Assembly: GCA_030760725.1 (NCBI GenBank)
Contig: JASWHV010000012.1
Coordinates: 52,235,652-52,299,651 of the forward strand
Direction: 5' to 3'
DNA length: 64,000 nucleotides
DNA from: Neostapfia colusana
Taxonomy: Eukaryota > Streptophyta > Magnoliopsida > Poales > Poaceae
The position numbers were made by a program, and so were the translations under genes. Below, one piece after another: positions 48,201 through 57,640 of this stretch. Position 1 is the stretch's first letter, and every line of letters begins with the position of its first letter. The notes under the pieces are model-generated. The model was not told the DNA's origin. It made no database searches and worked only from the letters and a program-made list of their open reading frames with translations.

Positions 48201-48541
48201 CGCGCGCGCGGGGGAAAGAAGTCCGGGGTCGCGGGGGCTCGGGTTAGGGATGACAGGTGGGTCCCACCCATCAGCGAGGGGCAGCGCGGCGCGCGCGGGG
48301 GCGGGCTGGCGCGGGGTTAGTTGGGCCGGCTGGGGTTTCGGCCCACTGAACAGTTTTTTTTCCCGAATTCCTTTTTCTTTTTCCATTTCTTTTCTGTTTT
48401 GGGTATAATTTGAATTCCAGTTTGAATTTGAATTTTTGCAAAACATGCAACACGTCCAAAAATTTCTAAATTCCCCTCTGAACATGGTTTAGGGCTTTAA
48501 ATCAAATTTTTGGGTTTTGACTAAAATTTTGGGGTGTTACA
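45263..48541 (-). repeat. 3' LTR of element C
   Basis: 3279 bases, TGTAACACCCC (right end, minus strand) to CGGGTGTGACA (left end). The TATA box is at 47554-47561 (TTATAAAG on the minus strand) and the shared motif TGACAGGTGGGTCCCAC at 48251-48267. A palindrome GTTAAGCTCCCCGCTTAAC occurs twice, at 45807-45825 and 45853-45871. Small open frames inside are repeated in the other LTR and are not genes. Confidence 0.95.
47554..47561 (-). promoter_or_regulatory. TATA box in the 3' LTR of C
   Basis: TTATAAAG on the minus strand followed by ACTGGAATTCTTAC; the same block as in the D LTR. In this position it would drive transcription out of the element into B. Confidence 0.55.
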
Positions 48542-48546
48542 GCTCT

Positions 48547-48559
48547 ACCCCCCTTAAAA
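48547..48559 (-). other. Polypurine tract of element C
   Basis: CTTTTAAGGGGGG on the minus strand, just before the 3' LTR, preceded by a CTCGAGGACGAGATTT block like that of the other elements. Confidence 0.8.
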
Positions 48560-48586
48560 GAAATCTCGTCCTCGAGATTGGTGTTT

Positions 48587-51500
48587 CTAAGAAAACAATT
48601 CCGGAAATTGTGCCTTGAGCTCATCTTCCCGTTCCCAGGTAGCTTCCTCTTCTGAGTGATGCTTCCACTGCACCTTGCACATCCTGATTCTCTTATTTCT
48701 GGTGAGGCGTTCCATTGTCTCCAAAATCTTGTATGGTTGCTCGGCATAAGACAAATCCTCAGCTACATCCACTTCATTCATGGGTAACACCTCTTCAGGC
48801 GTCCTCAAGCATTTCTTGAGTTGTGACACATGGAATACATCGTGCACGTCCGATAGATGAACCGGCAACTCTAGTTGGTACGCCACTTCGCCTTTCCTTT
48901 CCAACACTGGAAAGGGTCCAATGTAGCGAGGTGACAACTTCCCTTTCACCTTGAACCGACGAAGTCCTCTGATAGGGGACACCTTGAGATAAACATAGTC
49001 TCCCACGTTGAAAACGAGCTCTCTTCTTCGTACATCAGCATAACTCTTCTGGCGTGTTTGTGCTATCCTCAAGTTGTTGCGAATCTCCCTCACCTTTGCC
49101 TCGGCTTCTTGTAGCACTTCGGGACCAAACACTTTACTTTCTCCTGTTTGGTTCCAAAATAGGGGAGTTCTGCATTTCCTTCCATACAAAGCTTCAAACG
49201 GTGACATCTTCATACTAGCTTGATAACTGTTGTTATAGGAAAACTCCGCATACGGTAGGTTCTTGTCCCAACTCCTATTGTTTTTGAGTGCACATGCCCT
49301 TAACATATCTTCAAGGATCTGATTGGTTCTCTCCGTCTGCCCGTCAGTTTGGGGATGATAGGCAGAGCTGAAGTTCAGATGGGTTCCCATGGTTTCATGC
49401 AACTTTTGCCAAAACCTCGAGGTGAACTGTGTCCCTCGGTCCGACACTATCTTCTTTGGCACTCCATGGTAACACACAATCCTTGACATGTACAATTCTG
49501 CCAATTTGGATCCGCTGTAGCTTTCTTTCACCGGAATGAAATGAGCTACCTTGGTTAGCCTATCAATAATGACCCATATTGAATCATACCCAGACTGGGT
49601 CCTAGGCAATCCCACAATAAAATCCATGCTGATTTCTTCCCACTTCCATTCAGGCACTTTGAGTGGTTGCAATAATCCCGCGGGTCGTTGATGTTCAGCT
49701 TTCACCAACTGACATGTGTCACATAGGGCAACATGTTCCGCGACATCTCGCTTCATGCCATACCACCAATACCTGCTCTTGAGGTCCTGGTACATCTTCG
49801 TACTCCCAGGATGAATGGAATAGTCGGAATCGTGAGCCTCCTTTAAAATTAATTCACGGATCTCCTTTACTTCTGGCACGCAGATCCTTTTCCCGTGCCA
49901 CACCGTTCCTTGTTCATCCTCTCTAAAACCAGGAGCTTTATTTTCCTTGATGAGCTGTCTGATCTCTTGTATCTTCTCATCATTCTTTTGTCCCTCGCGT
50001 ATGTCTCGCTCAAGTGTGGAGTCCACTTCCATGGCGATGGCTTCACCACTATTTACTAGACATAGATTGAGCCTTATAACCTCGTCCTTCAATTCTGCAG
50101 GCATGTCCTTCAAGCTCAACTTATTGACCTGCACTTTCCGACTCAAAGCATCGGCCACGACGTTTGCTTTCCCGGGATGATAGTTGATGCCCACATCAAA
50201 GTCATTGATTAGCTCTAACCATCTCCTTTGTCTGAGGTTGAGATCTGGCTGTGTGAATATGTACTTCAAACTCTTATGATCCGTATATATCTCTGTCCTC
50301 TTCCCCATCAAATAGTGCCGCCAAATTTTCAACGCGTGTACCACTGCAGCTAGTTCTAGGTCATGTGTAGGATAATTCTTCTCGTGCTTCCGAAGCTGCC
50401 GGGATGCATATGCCACGACATGCCCTTCTTGCATGAGAACACATCCCAACCCGTTTCCAGAGGCATCGCAGTACACTGTGAAATTCTTCTGCATATCTGG
50501 CATAACCAACACTGGGGCTGTTGTCAATCTCTTCTTTAGCTCTTGAAAGCTTGTATCGCACTGTGGCGTCCAGGTGAATGTGATTCCCTTTTCCAACAGT
50601 TTGGTGAGAGGTCTCGAGATCTTGGAGAATCCCTCAATAAACCGTCGATAGTACCCAGCCAATCCCAAAAAGCTTCGAACTTCCCCGACATTTTCAGGGG
50701 TCTTCCACTTCTGGATATCCTCGATTTTGGCGGGATCTACGGAGATTCCTCCCTCCGAGATTATATGTCCCAAAAAGGGAACCCTCTTCAGCCAAAACTC
50801 ACACTTGCTCAACTTGGCATATAGTTGGTGTTCTCTCAGCCTCTGTAACACCAACCTTAGATGTTTCTCATGTTCTTCTTCATCTTTGGAGAAGACGAGA
50901 ATATCATCTATGAAAACCACAGCAGATTTGTCCAGATATTCCATGAATACCTTGTTCATGAGATACATGAAATATGCCGGGGCATTGGTTAGCCCGAAAG
51001 GCATGACAGTGTATTCATACAGTCCGTACCGAGATACGAAAGCTGTCTTGGGAATATCAGATTGCCTTATCTTGAGTTGGTGGTATCCCGACCTGAGATC
51101 AATTTTCGAGAACACGCAAGCTCCCCTCAACTGATCAAACAAGTCTTCAATGCGGGGTAATGGGTACTTGTTCTTGATGGTTACCTCATTCAAGGCACGG
51201 TAATCCACGCATAACCTTTGGGTTCCATCTTTCTTAGGCACAAATATCACCGGAGCTCCCCATGGTGAGGAACTAGGGCGAACATACCCCTTCTCCGTCA
51301 ATTCTCTCAAATGATCCTTGAGCTCTTCTAGCTGCTTGGAGTCCATTCGATAAGGTCTCTTATATATTGGGGCTGTTCCCGGTACTAGCTCAATTGCGAA
51401 TTCCACATCACGGTCGGGAGGCATACCTAGTAACTCTTCCGGAAAAACATCTGGATATTCCCTGATAGTCCTGATTTCCTCAACTTTCACCTCCACTTGA

Positions 51501-53056
51501 TTTAATTTAATGTCCCTCCTGGGCTCGTGTATAGTTATGAACTTTACTCTTGTGCCACTAGGGTGAGTTAGTTCCACCGTTCTGGTCGAACAATGGATGA
51601 TTCCTTTATGTTTGGTCAACCAATCCATACCCAAAATAATGTCTATCCCTTGTGAGTCTATCACTATGAGGTTAGCAGTAAATACTACCCCATTAATGTC
51701 TAGTCTCACTTTGGGACACACTTGTCTTGTCCTTATTTCTCCACCTGGAGAGTTTACGGCTAGCATATGGTTCATTTGTGTGGTTGCTAGGTCATGCTTC
51801 TTAACAAACCCTTGAGCAATGAACGAATGGGTAGCACCAGAATCAAACAGAAGAGTTGCAAGGTGTAAATTGGCAGGAAACTTACCAACTACCACGTCGG
51901 GTGCCTCTTGTGCTTCCTCCATAGTGACATGGTTCACCCGTCCTCTCATTACATTCTGCTGTTGTGGCGGCGCAGGCTTCTTCTTTGGACACTTATGGGC
52001 GTAGTGCCCCACTTCACCACAACTGAAACATTGCACCCCAATCTTAGATGCTTGGCCCTTGTTGTCTTGGGGTGGGTTTGGGGGTCCTTGCACTGCTGGT
52101 CGAGGTGGATATGCGGGGCGAGGCTGCTGCACAAACTGACGTTGCGGCTGTGCTGGTGCGGCGGAAGGCCTGTAGTTTGGGTTGTACCCTCTTGGTGCTG
52201 AATAGGGTACCGCAGCACGGCTCGTCTGCCCCGTAGGTTGCTGCATCATACGTGGGCGGGTGTTGCTCCCTGAGGCTTGATGTGACCACCCAGCCTTCCT
52301 CTTATTCTCATTTTCCAGGGCCTTTAGCTTCCTTTCCACCACAAATGCTCTGTCCACCATCTTTTGAAAGCTCTCATACTCATTTGAGGACATTGCACAC
52401 TGCATTTCTGCGGTAAGCCCTTCCACGAAACAATCTTGTTTCTGCTCATCTGTCTCTATGTCTCGTGGAGCATAACGGGATAATTGAGTGAATTTAGTGA
52501 GGTATTCCCTCACCGTCATGTTTCCCTGCTGCAGTCCCAAAAACTCTTTCCTCTTGTTTTTGAGTTCACCTCTTGGGATGTAGTGGTTGCGGAAGCTACG
52601 CTTGAACTCTTCCCAAGTGATGTTCTCAGGGTCATGATGGGCGGCCACGTAGGCGGTCCACCAATCAGCAGCAGGTCCATGCAATTGATGAGAGGCAAAC
52701 AGCACCCTCTCATACCCTTGGCATTGTATTATCCTCATCTTACTTTCAATGGTCTTCAGCCAATCATCTGCCTCCAGAGGTTCAGCAGCACTTGCAAACT
52801 TTGGAGGTTGAGTTCCTAGAAAGTCACTCAACCTTGGTTGGCGTGGTGCAGCTTGTGGAGGTGGAACTTGATGCAAGTTAGCCACCACTTGAGTCAAGTT
52901 CTGGATGAGCTGATTTTGATTCTCCAGCATTTGGTGGAGAGGATCAACTTCTTCACGGCGACCACCCCGGTCTTGGCCTCCAGAAAGATGAGGGTTGCAT
53001 GCCTCATCGTTGTTGTTGGCGGGGTTGGCAGCACGTCCTTTTCCTCTTCCGGCCAT
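48587..53056 (-). CDS. gag-pol: Gag-pol polyprotein of element C, intact
   Basis: One open frame of 1489 residues. Start chosen at MAGRGKGRAANP because an acceptor-like TTCTGCCAG lies directly before this ATG. Order: gag core about 95-240, zinc knuckle C343-C346-H351-C356, protease with D405-S406-G407, reverse transcriptase about 560-760 with F715-I-D-D718, RNase H with D864, E901, D926 and D969, integrase zinc region H1075, H1082, C1112, C1115, integrase catalytic D1145, D1206, E1242 (D,D35E spacing), and a chromodomain-like end about 1436-1489 (KVQWKHHSEEEATWE). All catalytic residues are present. The protein would form the particle in the cytoplasm, copy the RNA and insert the cDNA; the tail is expected to steer integration to particular chromatin. 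Gag and pol share one frame, so cleavage by its own protease is expected. The gag is distinct from that of A, B and E. Confidence 0.97.
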   Translation of the reverse strand: MAGRGKGRAANPANNNDEACNPHLSGGQDRGGRREEVDPLHQMLENQNQLIQNLTQVVANLHQVPPPQAAPRQPRLSDFLGTQPPKFASAAEPLEADDWLKTIESKMRIIQCQGYERVLFASHQLHGPAADWWTAYVAAHHDPENITWEEFKRSFRNHYIPRGELKNKRKEFLGLQQGNMTVREYLTKFTQLSRYAPRDIETDEQKQDCFVEGLTAEMQCAMSSNEYESFQKMVDRAFVVERKLKALENENKRKAGWSHQASGSNTRPRMMQQPTGQTSRAAVPYSAPRGYNPNYRPSAAPAQPQRQFVQQPRPAYPPRPAVQGPPNPPQDNKGQASKIGVQCFSCGEVGHYAHKCPKKKPAPPQQQNVMRGRVNHVTMEEAQEAPDVVVGKFPANLHLATLLFDSGATHSFIAQGFVKKHDLATTQMNHMLAVNSPGGEIRTRQVCPKVRLDINGVVFTANLIVIDSQGIDIILGMDWLTKHKGIIHCSTRTVELTHPSGTRVKFITIHEPRRDIKLNQVEVKVEEIRTIREYPDVFPEELLGMPPDRDVEFAIELVPGTAPIYKRPYRMDSKQLEELKDHLRELTEKGYVRPSSSPWGAPVIFVPKKDGTQRLCVDYRALNEVTIKNKYPLPRIEDLFDQLRGACVFSKIDLRSGYHQLKIRQSDIPKTAFVSRYGLYEYTVMPFGLTNAPAYFMYLMNKVFMEYLDKSAVVFIDDILVFSKDEEEHEKHLRLVLQRLREHQLYAKLSKCEFWLKRVPFLGHIISEGGISVDPAKIEDIQKWKTPENVGEVRSFLGLAGYYRRFIEGFSKISRPLTKLLEKGITFTWTPQCDTSFQELKKRLTTAPVLVMPDMQKNFTVYCDASGNGLGCVLMQEGHVVAYASRQLRKHEKNYPTHDLELAAVVHALKIWRHYLMGKRTEIYTDHKSLKYIFTQPDLNLRQRRWLELINDFDVGINYHPGKANVVADALSRKVQVNKLSLKDMPAELKDEVIRLNLCLVNSGEAIAMEVDSTLERDIREGQKNDEKIQEIRQLIKENKAPGFREDEQGTVWHGKRICVPEVKEIRELILKEAHDSDYSIHPGSTKMYQDLKSRYWWYGMKRDVAEHVALCDTCQLVKAEHQRPAGLLQPLKVPEWKWEEISMDFIVGLPRTQSGYDSIWVIIDRLTKVAHFIPVKESYSGSKLAELYMSRIVCYHGVPKKIVSDRGTQFTSRFWQKLHETMGTHLNFSSAYHPQTDGQTERTNQILEDMLRACALKNNRSWDKNLPYAEFSYNNSYQASMKMSPFEALYGRKCRTPLFWNQTGESKVFGPEVLQEAEAKVREIRNNLRIAQTRQKSYADVRRRELVFNVGDYVYLKVSPIRGLRRFKVKGKLSPRYIGPFPVLERKGEVAYQLELPVHLSDVHDVFHVSQLKKCLRTPEEVLPMNEVDVAEDLSYAEQPYKILETMERLTRNKRIRMCKVQWKHHSEEEATWEREDELKAQFPELFS

Positions 53057-53356
53057 CTGGCAGAATCAACAAATGTTAATTTGATCCATTTTGTATCGTC
53101 TTACTACTTTCGTTTGTTGGTACTTTGAGGTGTTGAGGCTTTGTTAAAATTTTACGAGGGTTTATATCTCACACCAAATAAATGCACTATTATTTCCTGT
53201 AGGTTCACACACCAAAGCAAAACAATCTGAAGACGAGGCTGTGGACAAGTGCTCATGGCTTCCACAACTCGCGTCACACACCAAGCATTATCACACCATT
53301 AACTATGTAACGACTCGACTACCCGACCTCTTGCTAGCTAGGGGAAAGACTCTACA
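53057..53356 (-). other. Spacer between orf0 and gag of element C
   Basis: 300 bases without a gene. On the minus strand it ends GATTCTGCCAG|ATG, an acceptor-like end touching the gag start. It would form the last part of an intron when gag-pol mRNA is made. Confidence 0.55.
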
Positions 53357-54136
53357 CTACTCGTCCTCTTGAGCTGGCTCCTCGGGATCTTCCTCCTCAT
53401 TTCGGCTACCTTCTGACTCTGCTTTGGGTGGGGAGGCTGCTGGTGGAGAAGTGCGACGACGCCTGATTGCTCGGCGATCCGGGGAGTCAGGGGTCCATGG
53501 ATCACTCACGGTGACACACAGTTCATTCCCATCTCCTCTTTCTCTCGCCTTTACGCAAGCTCGCAGCAATGCCTCCGTTTCCTTCAGGGTGTCTCGGACA
53601 TCCTGAAGCTCTTGTTGACACTCCTGTAGTCGAGTGCTGAGCATAGCAGCATCCTCCAAGCACAAGTCCATGTGCTCATGGGAAGTCCCTTGCTGCACCG
53701 GTGGGTACTTGTACTCCGTGGTACCACTCTCACGTTGGAGGACATACATGTACTCCGTTTTGTCCAAGTGGCGACGATAGATGTGACTCTGGCAGGTGAT
53801 GGCCTCCCAGGTGACATCTCTCTCCGCGTCAACTTGTGTTGCTCGACAAGCTGGAGAGTGGTGAATCTTAAGCAGCTGATTCTCGTGTATAATCCTCATC
53901 TCCGAACTCCATTCTTCCCTCTTCTCACGGATGGTCCTAGTGGAGTTATAGTGGATGATGAGCTTGCCCGTATTGCCGGCGGCTTCGAGCATACGCCGAA
54001 GACGGCGCAACAAGTCTCCTACTGCCAATCCGTAGGAAAGGTACGTCACTGGACGACTCTCCTCTCTTTCGGCAAGGGCAACTACGGGAACTCTCCCTCC
54101 TGTGGACTTACGAGTGGTGCGAATCATGCGAACCAT
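53357..54136 (-). CDS. orf0 protein of element C, intact, histone H3-tail-like N-terminus
   Basis: 259 residues; the start ATG directly follows TTTTGTTTTAG. No known enzyme domain is recognised. The first 21 residues match the histone H3 tail without gaps at 11 positions (M1, R3, T7, R9-K10-S11-T12-G13-G14, P17, L21); K10 here is H3 lysine 9 once the Met is counted. Lysine 4 and lysine 14 of H3 are not kept (Ile, Arg). Further parts: a basic segment LLRRLRRML at 42-50, a mixed region to about 150, a likely coiled coil 158-200 (Leu/Glu/Gln-rich), a basic RRRR near 225 and an acidic end. No signal peptide or membrane segment. It precedes gag in the same direction with a 300-base gap and is probably made from a differently spliced RNA. 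D carries a decayed copy. The function is unknown; a chromatin-directed role is inferred only from the tail. Confidence 0.85.
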   Translation of the reverse strand: MVRMIRTTRKSTGGRVPVVALAEREESRPVTYLSYGLAVGDLLRRLRRMLEAAGNTGKLIIHYNSTRTIREKREEWSSEMRIIHENQLLKIHHSPACRATQVDAERDVTWEAITCQSHIYRRHLDKTEYMYVLQRESGTTEYKYPPVQQGTSHEHMDLCLEDAAMLSTRLQECQQELQDVRDTLKETEALLRACVKARERGDGNELCVTVSDPWTPDSPDRRAIRRRRTSPPAASPPKAESEGSRNEEEDPEEPAQEDE

Positions 54137-54308
54137 CTAAAACAAAAGAATTTAAAATTAGGTTAGATAAATTCTCAAACAAAAATCCTATTTTGAATGG
54201 AAGTTGGGGTAAGATGAAGAAAATGACTCCTTTAGCAACACTTTTTCAACCCACACTTTGGAAAATAGTTTTTAAGAAAATAGGGCCCTTAAATACGTCC
54301 ATTTCTAC
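54137..54308 (-). other. Candidate leader intron of element C
   Basis: 172 bases from CCTAG|GTAGAA to TTTTGTTTTAG before the orf0 ATG, the same length and borders as in D although the interior differs. For gag-pol the same donor could join the acceptor at 53057. Confidence 0.5.
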
Positions 54309-54336
54309 CTAGGTCCACGTTCCTACGGGCAACCTT

Positions 54337-54349
54337 GGCTCTGATACCA
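54337..54349 (-). other. Primer binding site of element C (tRNA-iMet type)
   Basis: TGGTATCAGAGCC on the minus strand, four bases from the 5' LTR. Confidence 0.93.
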
Positions 54350-56644
54350 CCTCTGTCACACCCGGTTTTTCCGAAGAAACAACCAAGTGAATATCACATG
54401 TATGCCAGGATCATTTTCTCATACATGTGATGACAAATAGTGAAGCATCATTTATTACAAGCCAGGTGTCGAATATAAGTAAGTCTTACATAATAAATGT
54501 CTCGATGGACAATAATAAGTTCATCACAAGTAAATAAACTAGCAGCGGAATATTATTCTTTAGGGCTCCATCACAGGCGTTGCCCGGGGTCTTCATGAAC
54601 CTAAAAGCCTTCCTCGGGTCCAAAATCTTGGTCATTATACACCACCTCATTATCTTGACCTGAGCAGCAATATAAACCAACAAATATGCAAGGTTGAGTA
54701 CCAATGGTACTCAGCAAGTGTGGGAAAATTACATCATGCATGGCCAGAACAAGGAGAGATTGAACTCATGGTTAAAGCACTACGCAATTAATACCTATCA
54801 CCTTAGCTTATTAAGCACCTACATTACTACACAGGTGAAATGGTCCCAATCTCTCATCCCATCATCATAACCCAATAACCATAACATCATTACCAATGTT
54901 AAGCTCCCCGCTTAACATCTAAAACCATAACATCATTTCCAAAGTTAAGCTCCCCGCTTAACTTCCAAAAACCATCACTCCTCTAATCATGAATAAGTCC
55001 AGGCCGCTCTTAACCGTGAGCACGGCTGTCAAGACAGTTTTGACTCTGCAGAGTTTGTACCACTGTACCCACATGTAGTGATTTCATCCCCCGTTGCCGG
55101 GTGGACTAAAAGAACCTCCATTATGCCAGTGGCTACGATCCACATTCACACTTCCCAGGTGTGCAGCCAGGAGATCACTACGAAGCCTTTACAAAGGGAT
55201 TCCCGACGAGCCTGGGCCCACTGAGGTTTCACCCCTAACAGCATACAAGAGGCTCCAACCCCGCTGCAGTGGCCCCATCTTGAGCCTTGCGGTTCATACG
55301 GTAGTCCAGCTGACACCTGTTCCCCGCACCATCCAACACACCCATACTACGCCGGGGATACACCTAATTAATTGGCCAAGCTGCCCCATCTCAGCATGTG
55401 GTTGGCACTGTAAAGCCGGGTTACATGCTCCATGAACCGGTCCTTAGGATCCAGGCAAGTACTAAACACAAACCCAAGTCTCGTGCACCCAGCACACAAC
55501 CAAAACATCCAACTTGCCTTGATCCCTACCTCTACATAACTCACAATATCTCATTCAAGAGTATGGTATACTAAACTGATGATCTCATATCCCAATTATC
55601 CCATTCTAAGCATGGCTAAGCATATGCATGTAAATAAATGACATGGTAAAATAAATCCCAACCCAAGCTACAAGGAAACAAGGTAATGCAATTCTAGGGA
55701 AACTTCCTAGCATGGGTTTCATATTTCATTTGACAATGCAAATAATTCTATCTACACATCCTAGCATAGGATCAAAGTGGTCAAGGACACTTGCCTCCTT
55801 CTTGCTGCTCTTGAAATGGGTAGTCCTGATCTTGGAAAAGGTTAACATGCTCTTGAGCAGGTTCTACTTCATACCATCACACATAGCAAAAGAAAAGCAA
55901 CAATCATAAGACATAGTTCACACTTCCACTTCATACAAACCACACATTCATATTTATGAAAGTTCTTTACCATTATATGTGTTGTGGTTACTTTATGTGT
56001 GTTGAGTTGTGGCTTGCATGCACTTTTAATCATGTGTTTATGATTTCTATGCATAATTGTGTATTTTATTATGAAATTAGTGATACACATCACCTAAACA
56101 GAATAGGTTCTGGTCCTAAATAATTTAATATCATATTTTGACCTTGGCTTCTGATGTATACTATTTCGTAACTATTTTCCCTATTTTTCTATAACTATTC
56201 TTTACTTAAAAATGTGTCCCTATACTTAATAAATGTGAATAATAGATGAAACAGATTTATTTCAGCCCAAAAATATATTTTTATCTCACTCCAAAGTTTT
56301 CTAAGTACTGAGAAAGTTTTTAATTAATTTTGACAATTATGTTTGTCCCCCTTTTTAATTTTTAAACACTAGTTACATATTAAATTTTCTAAATTAAATA
56401 CTAAACAGAGTTAAAAAGTAAACTCACCTCATTACAGGGTCTATAATATTATTTTCATAATTTCCAGGGGTCTAGCTACACTTGTCAGAGGTGTTTTTCC
56501 TAATTTCTATTAAGTCCAGGGGCTAAAACTGATTTTTAAATGAATTTACATGATTTTCTGGAGTTCCAGGGGCTAGATCTGAAGTTTCCGGGGCTAGCTC
56601 TCAATTCCAGAGAACCCCAGGGGGTAGCACGTAAGAATTCCAGT

Positions 56645-56652
56645 CTTTATAA
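56645..56652 (-). promoter_or_regulatory. TATA box of the C promoter (5' LTR)
   Basis: TTATAAAG on the minus strand in the block conserved with D. It would start the element RNA shortly after, near GGAATTCTTACGTG. Confidence 0.6.
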
Positions 56653-57343
56653 CGCGGGGCTGATGTGGACCGTCCGATTTTAAACCGACGGCTGAGATTA
56701 TAACATCGAACCGGTACGCGGGGTTTTAAAGTCTACCGTGCGATTTAAAATAAACGGCGCACAAGCGGCCACGTCGCTCTGACCGAACGCGGGCGGCGCT
56801 GCCGGCGGCGCACGGCGGCGGGAAGCGGCGATCTCGCCGGAAAGTTTCGGATCCTCGAGAATTCTGCCTAGAACTGTGATCTTATGGCCTAGATCGGTAG
56901 AGGGGAGGTCAGGGATCTCACCTCGGGGGTTTTCTTGAGCTCGGGGGTCCTGGAAAGTGCTCGGCGGCGAGGTCCGAGGCAAAACCACGGCGAAGCTCGT
57001 CGGAGCTGGATTTGCACCGTAAGTCTTCGGGTTTTCTGCACCTGCAAAGTTCCCCGGAGGCGGTGGATCAAGACCAGCGAGTTAGATCAGAGTTTCCGAG
57101 CTTAGATCGGCCAGAATTCACCGGCGAAGTCTCGGTGCTCACCGGAGTGAAAATCGGCGATCGCGTGGGGAAAACTGATCGGATCGGTGGTTTTTATAGC
57201 CGGGGGAGGGCGGTGGTTCTGTTGTGATCGAGTTGGAGTCCGCTGGGACCGGAATTCGGCTGCGGGGACGGGTTTCCAGATCGGTTGCGATCGCGCGCGC
57301 GCGGGGGAAAGAAGTCCGGGGTCGCGGGGGCTCGGGTTAGGGA

Positions 57344-57360
57344 TGACAGGTGGGTCCCAC
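57344..57360 (-). promoter_or_regulatory. Shared LTR motif in the C 5' LTR (TCP-site-like)
   Basis: TGACAGGTGGGTCCCAC, containing the palindrome GTGGGTCCCAC, upstream of the TATA box. Related motifs lie in the LTRs of D, A, B, E and F. Confidence 0.4.
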
Positions 57361-57635
57361 CCGTCAGCGAGGGGCAGCGCGGCGCGCGCGGGGGCGGGCT
57401 GGCGCGGGGTTAGTTGGGCCGGCTGGGGTTTCGGCCCACTGGCTAGTTTTTTTTTCCCGAATTCCTTTTTCTTTTTCCATTTCTTTTCTGTTTTGGGTAT
57501 AATTTGAATTCCAGTTTGAATTTGAATTTTTGCAAAACATGCAACACGTCCAAAAATTTCTAAATTCCCCTCTGAACATGGTTTAGGGCTTTAAATCAAA
57601 TTTTTGGATTTTGACTAAAATTTTGGGGTGTTACA

Positions 57636-57640
57636 CAATC
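57636..57640. repeat. Target duplication CAATC, right copy
   Basis: Second copy of the five bases found at 45258-45262, directly after the TTACA end of C. Confidence 0.95.

Larger units (their letters stand above)
45263..57635 (-). mobile_element. Element C: complete, young, apparently autonomous Gypsy chromovirus
   Basis: 12,373 bases with two full LTRs (3279 and 3282 bases), a perfect primer site, an intact orf0, a single uninterrupted gag-pol frame, a polypurine tract and a 5-bp target duplication. By eye the LTRs differ at about a dozen positions plus small length changes, roughly 0.4 percent. At the commonly used grass LTR rate (about 1.3e-8 per site per year) that is of the order of 0.2 million years. 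It is inserted in pol of B. Gag-pol content and chromodomain-like tail place it with Tekay/Del-like chromoviruses. An extra gene before gag is, from memory, also known in rice RIRE3/RIRE8-type elements. Confidence 0.96.
54354..57635 (-). repeat. 5' LTR of element C
   Basis: 3282 bases; nearly identical to 45263-48541. Differences seen include T/C in the GGGGGTTCTGG block, G/C near 57199, an added GC pair in the GCGCGC run near 57300 and AAC/GCT near 57440. It carries the TATA box (56645-56652), the shared motif TGACAGGTGGGTCCCAC (57344-57360) and the doubled palindrome. Confidence 0.95.
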
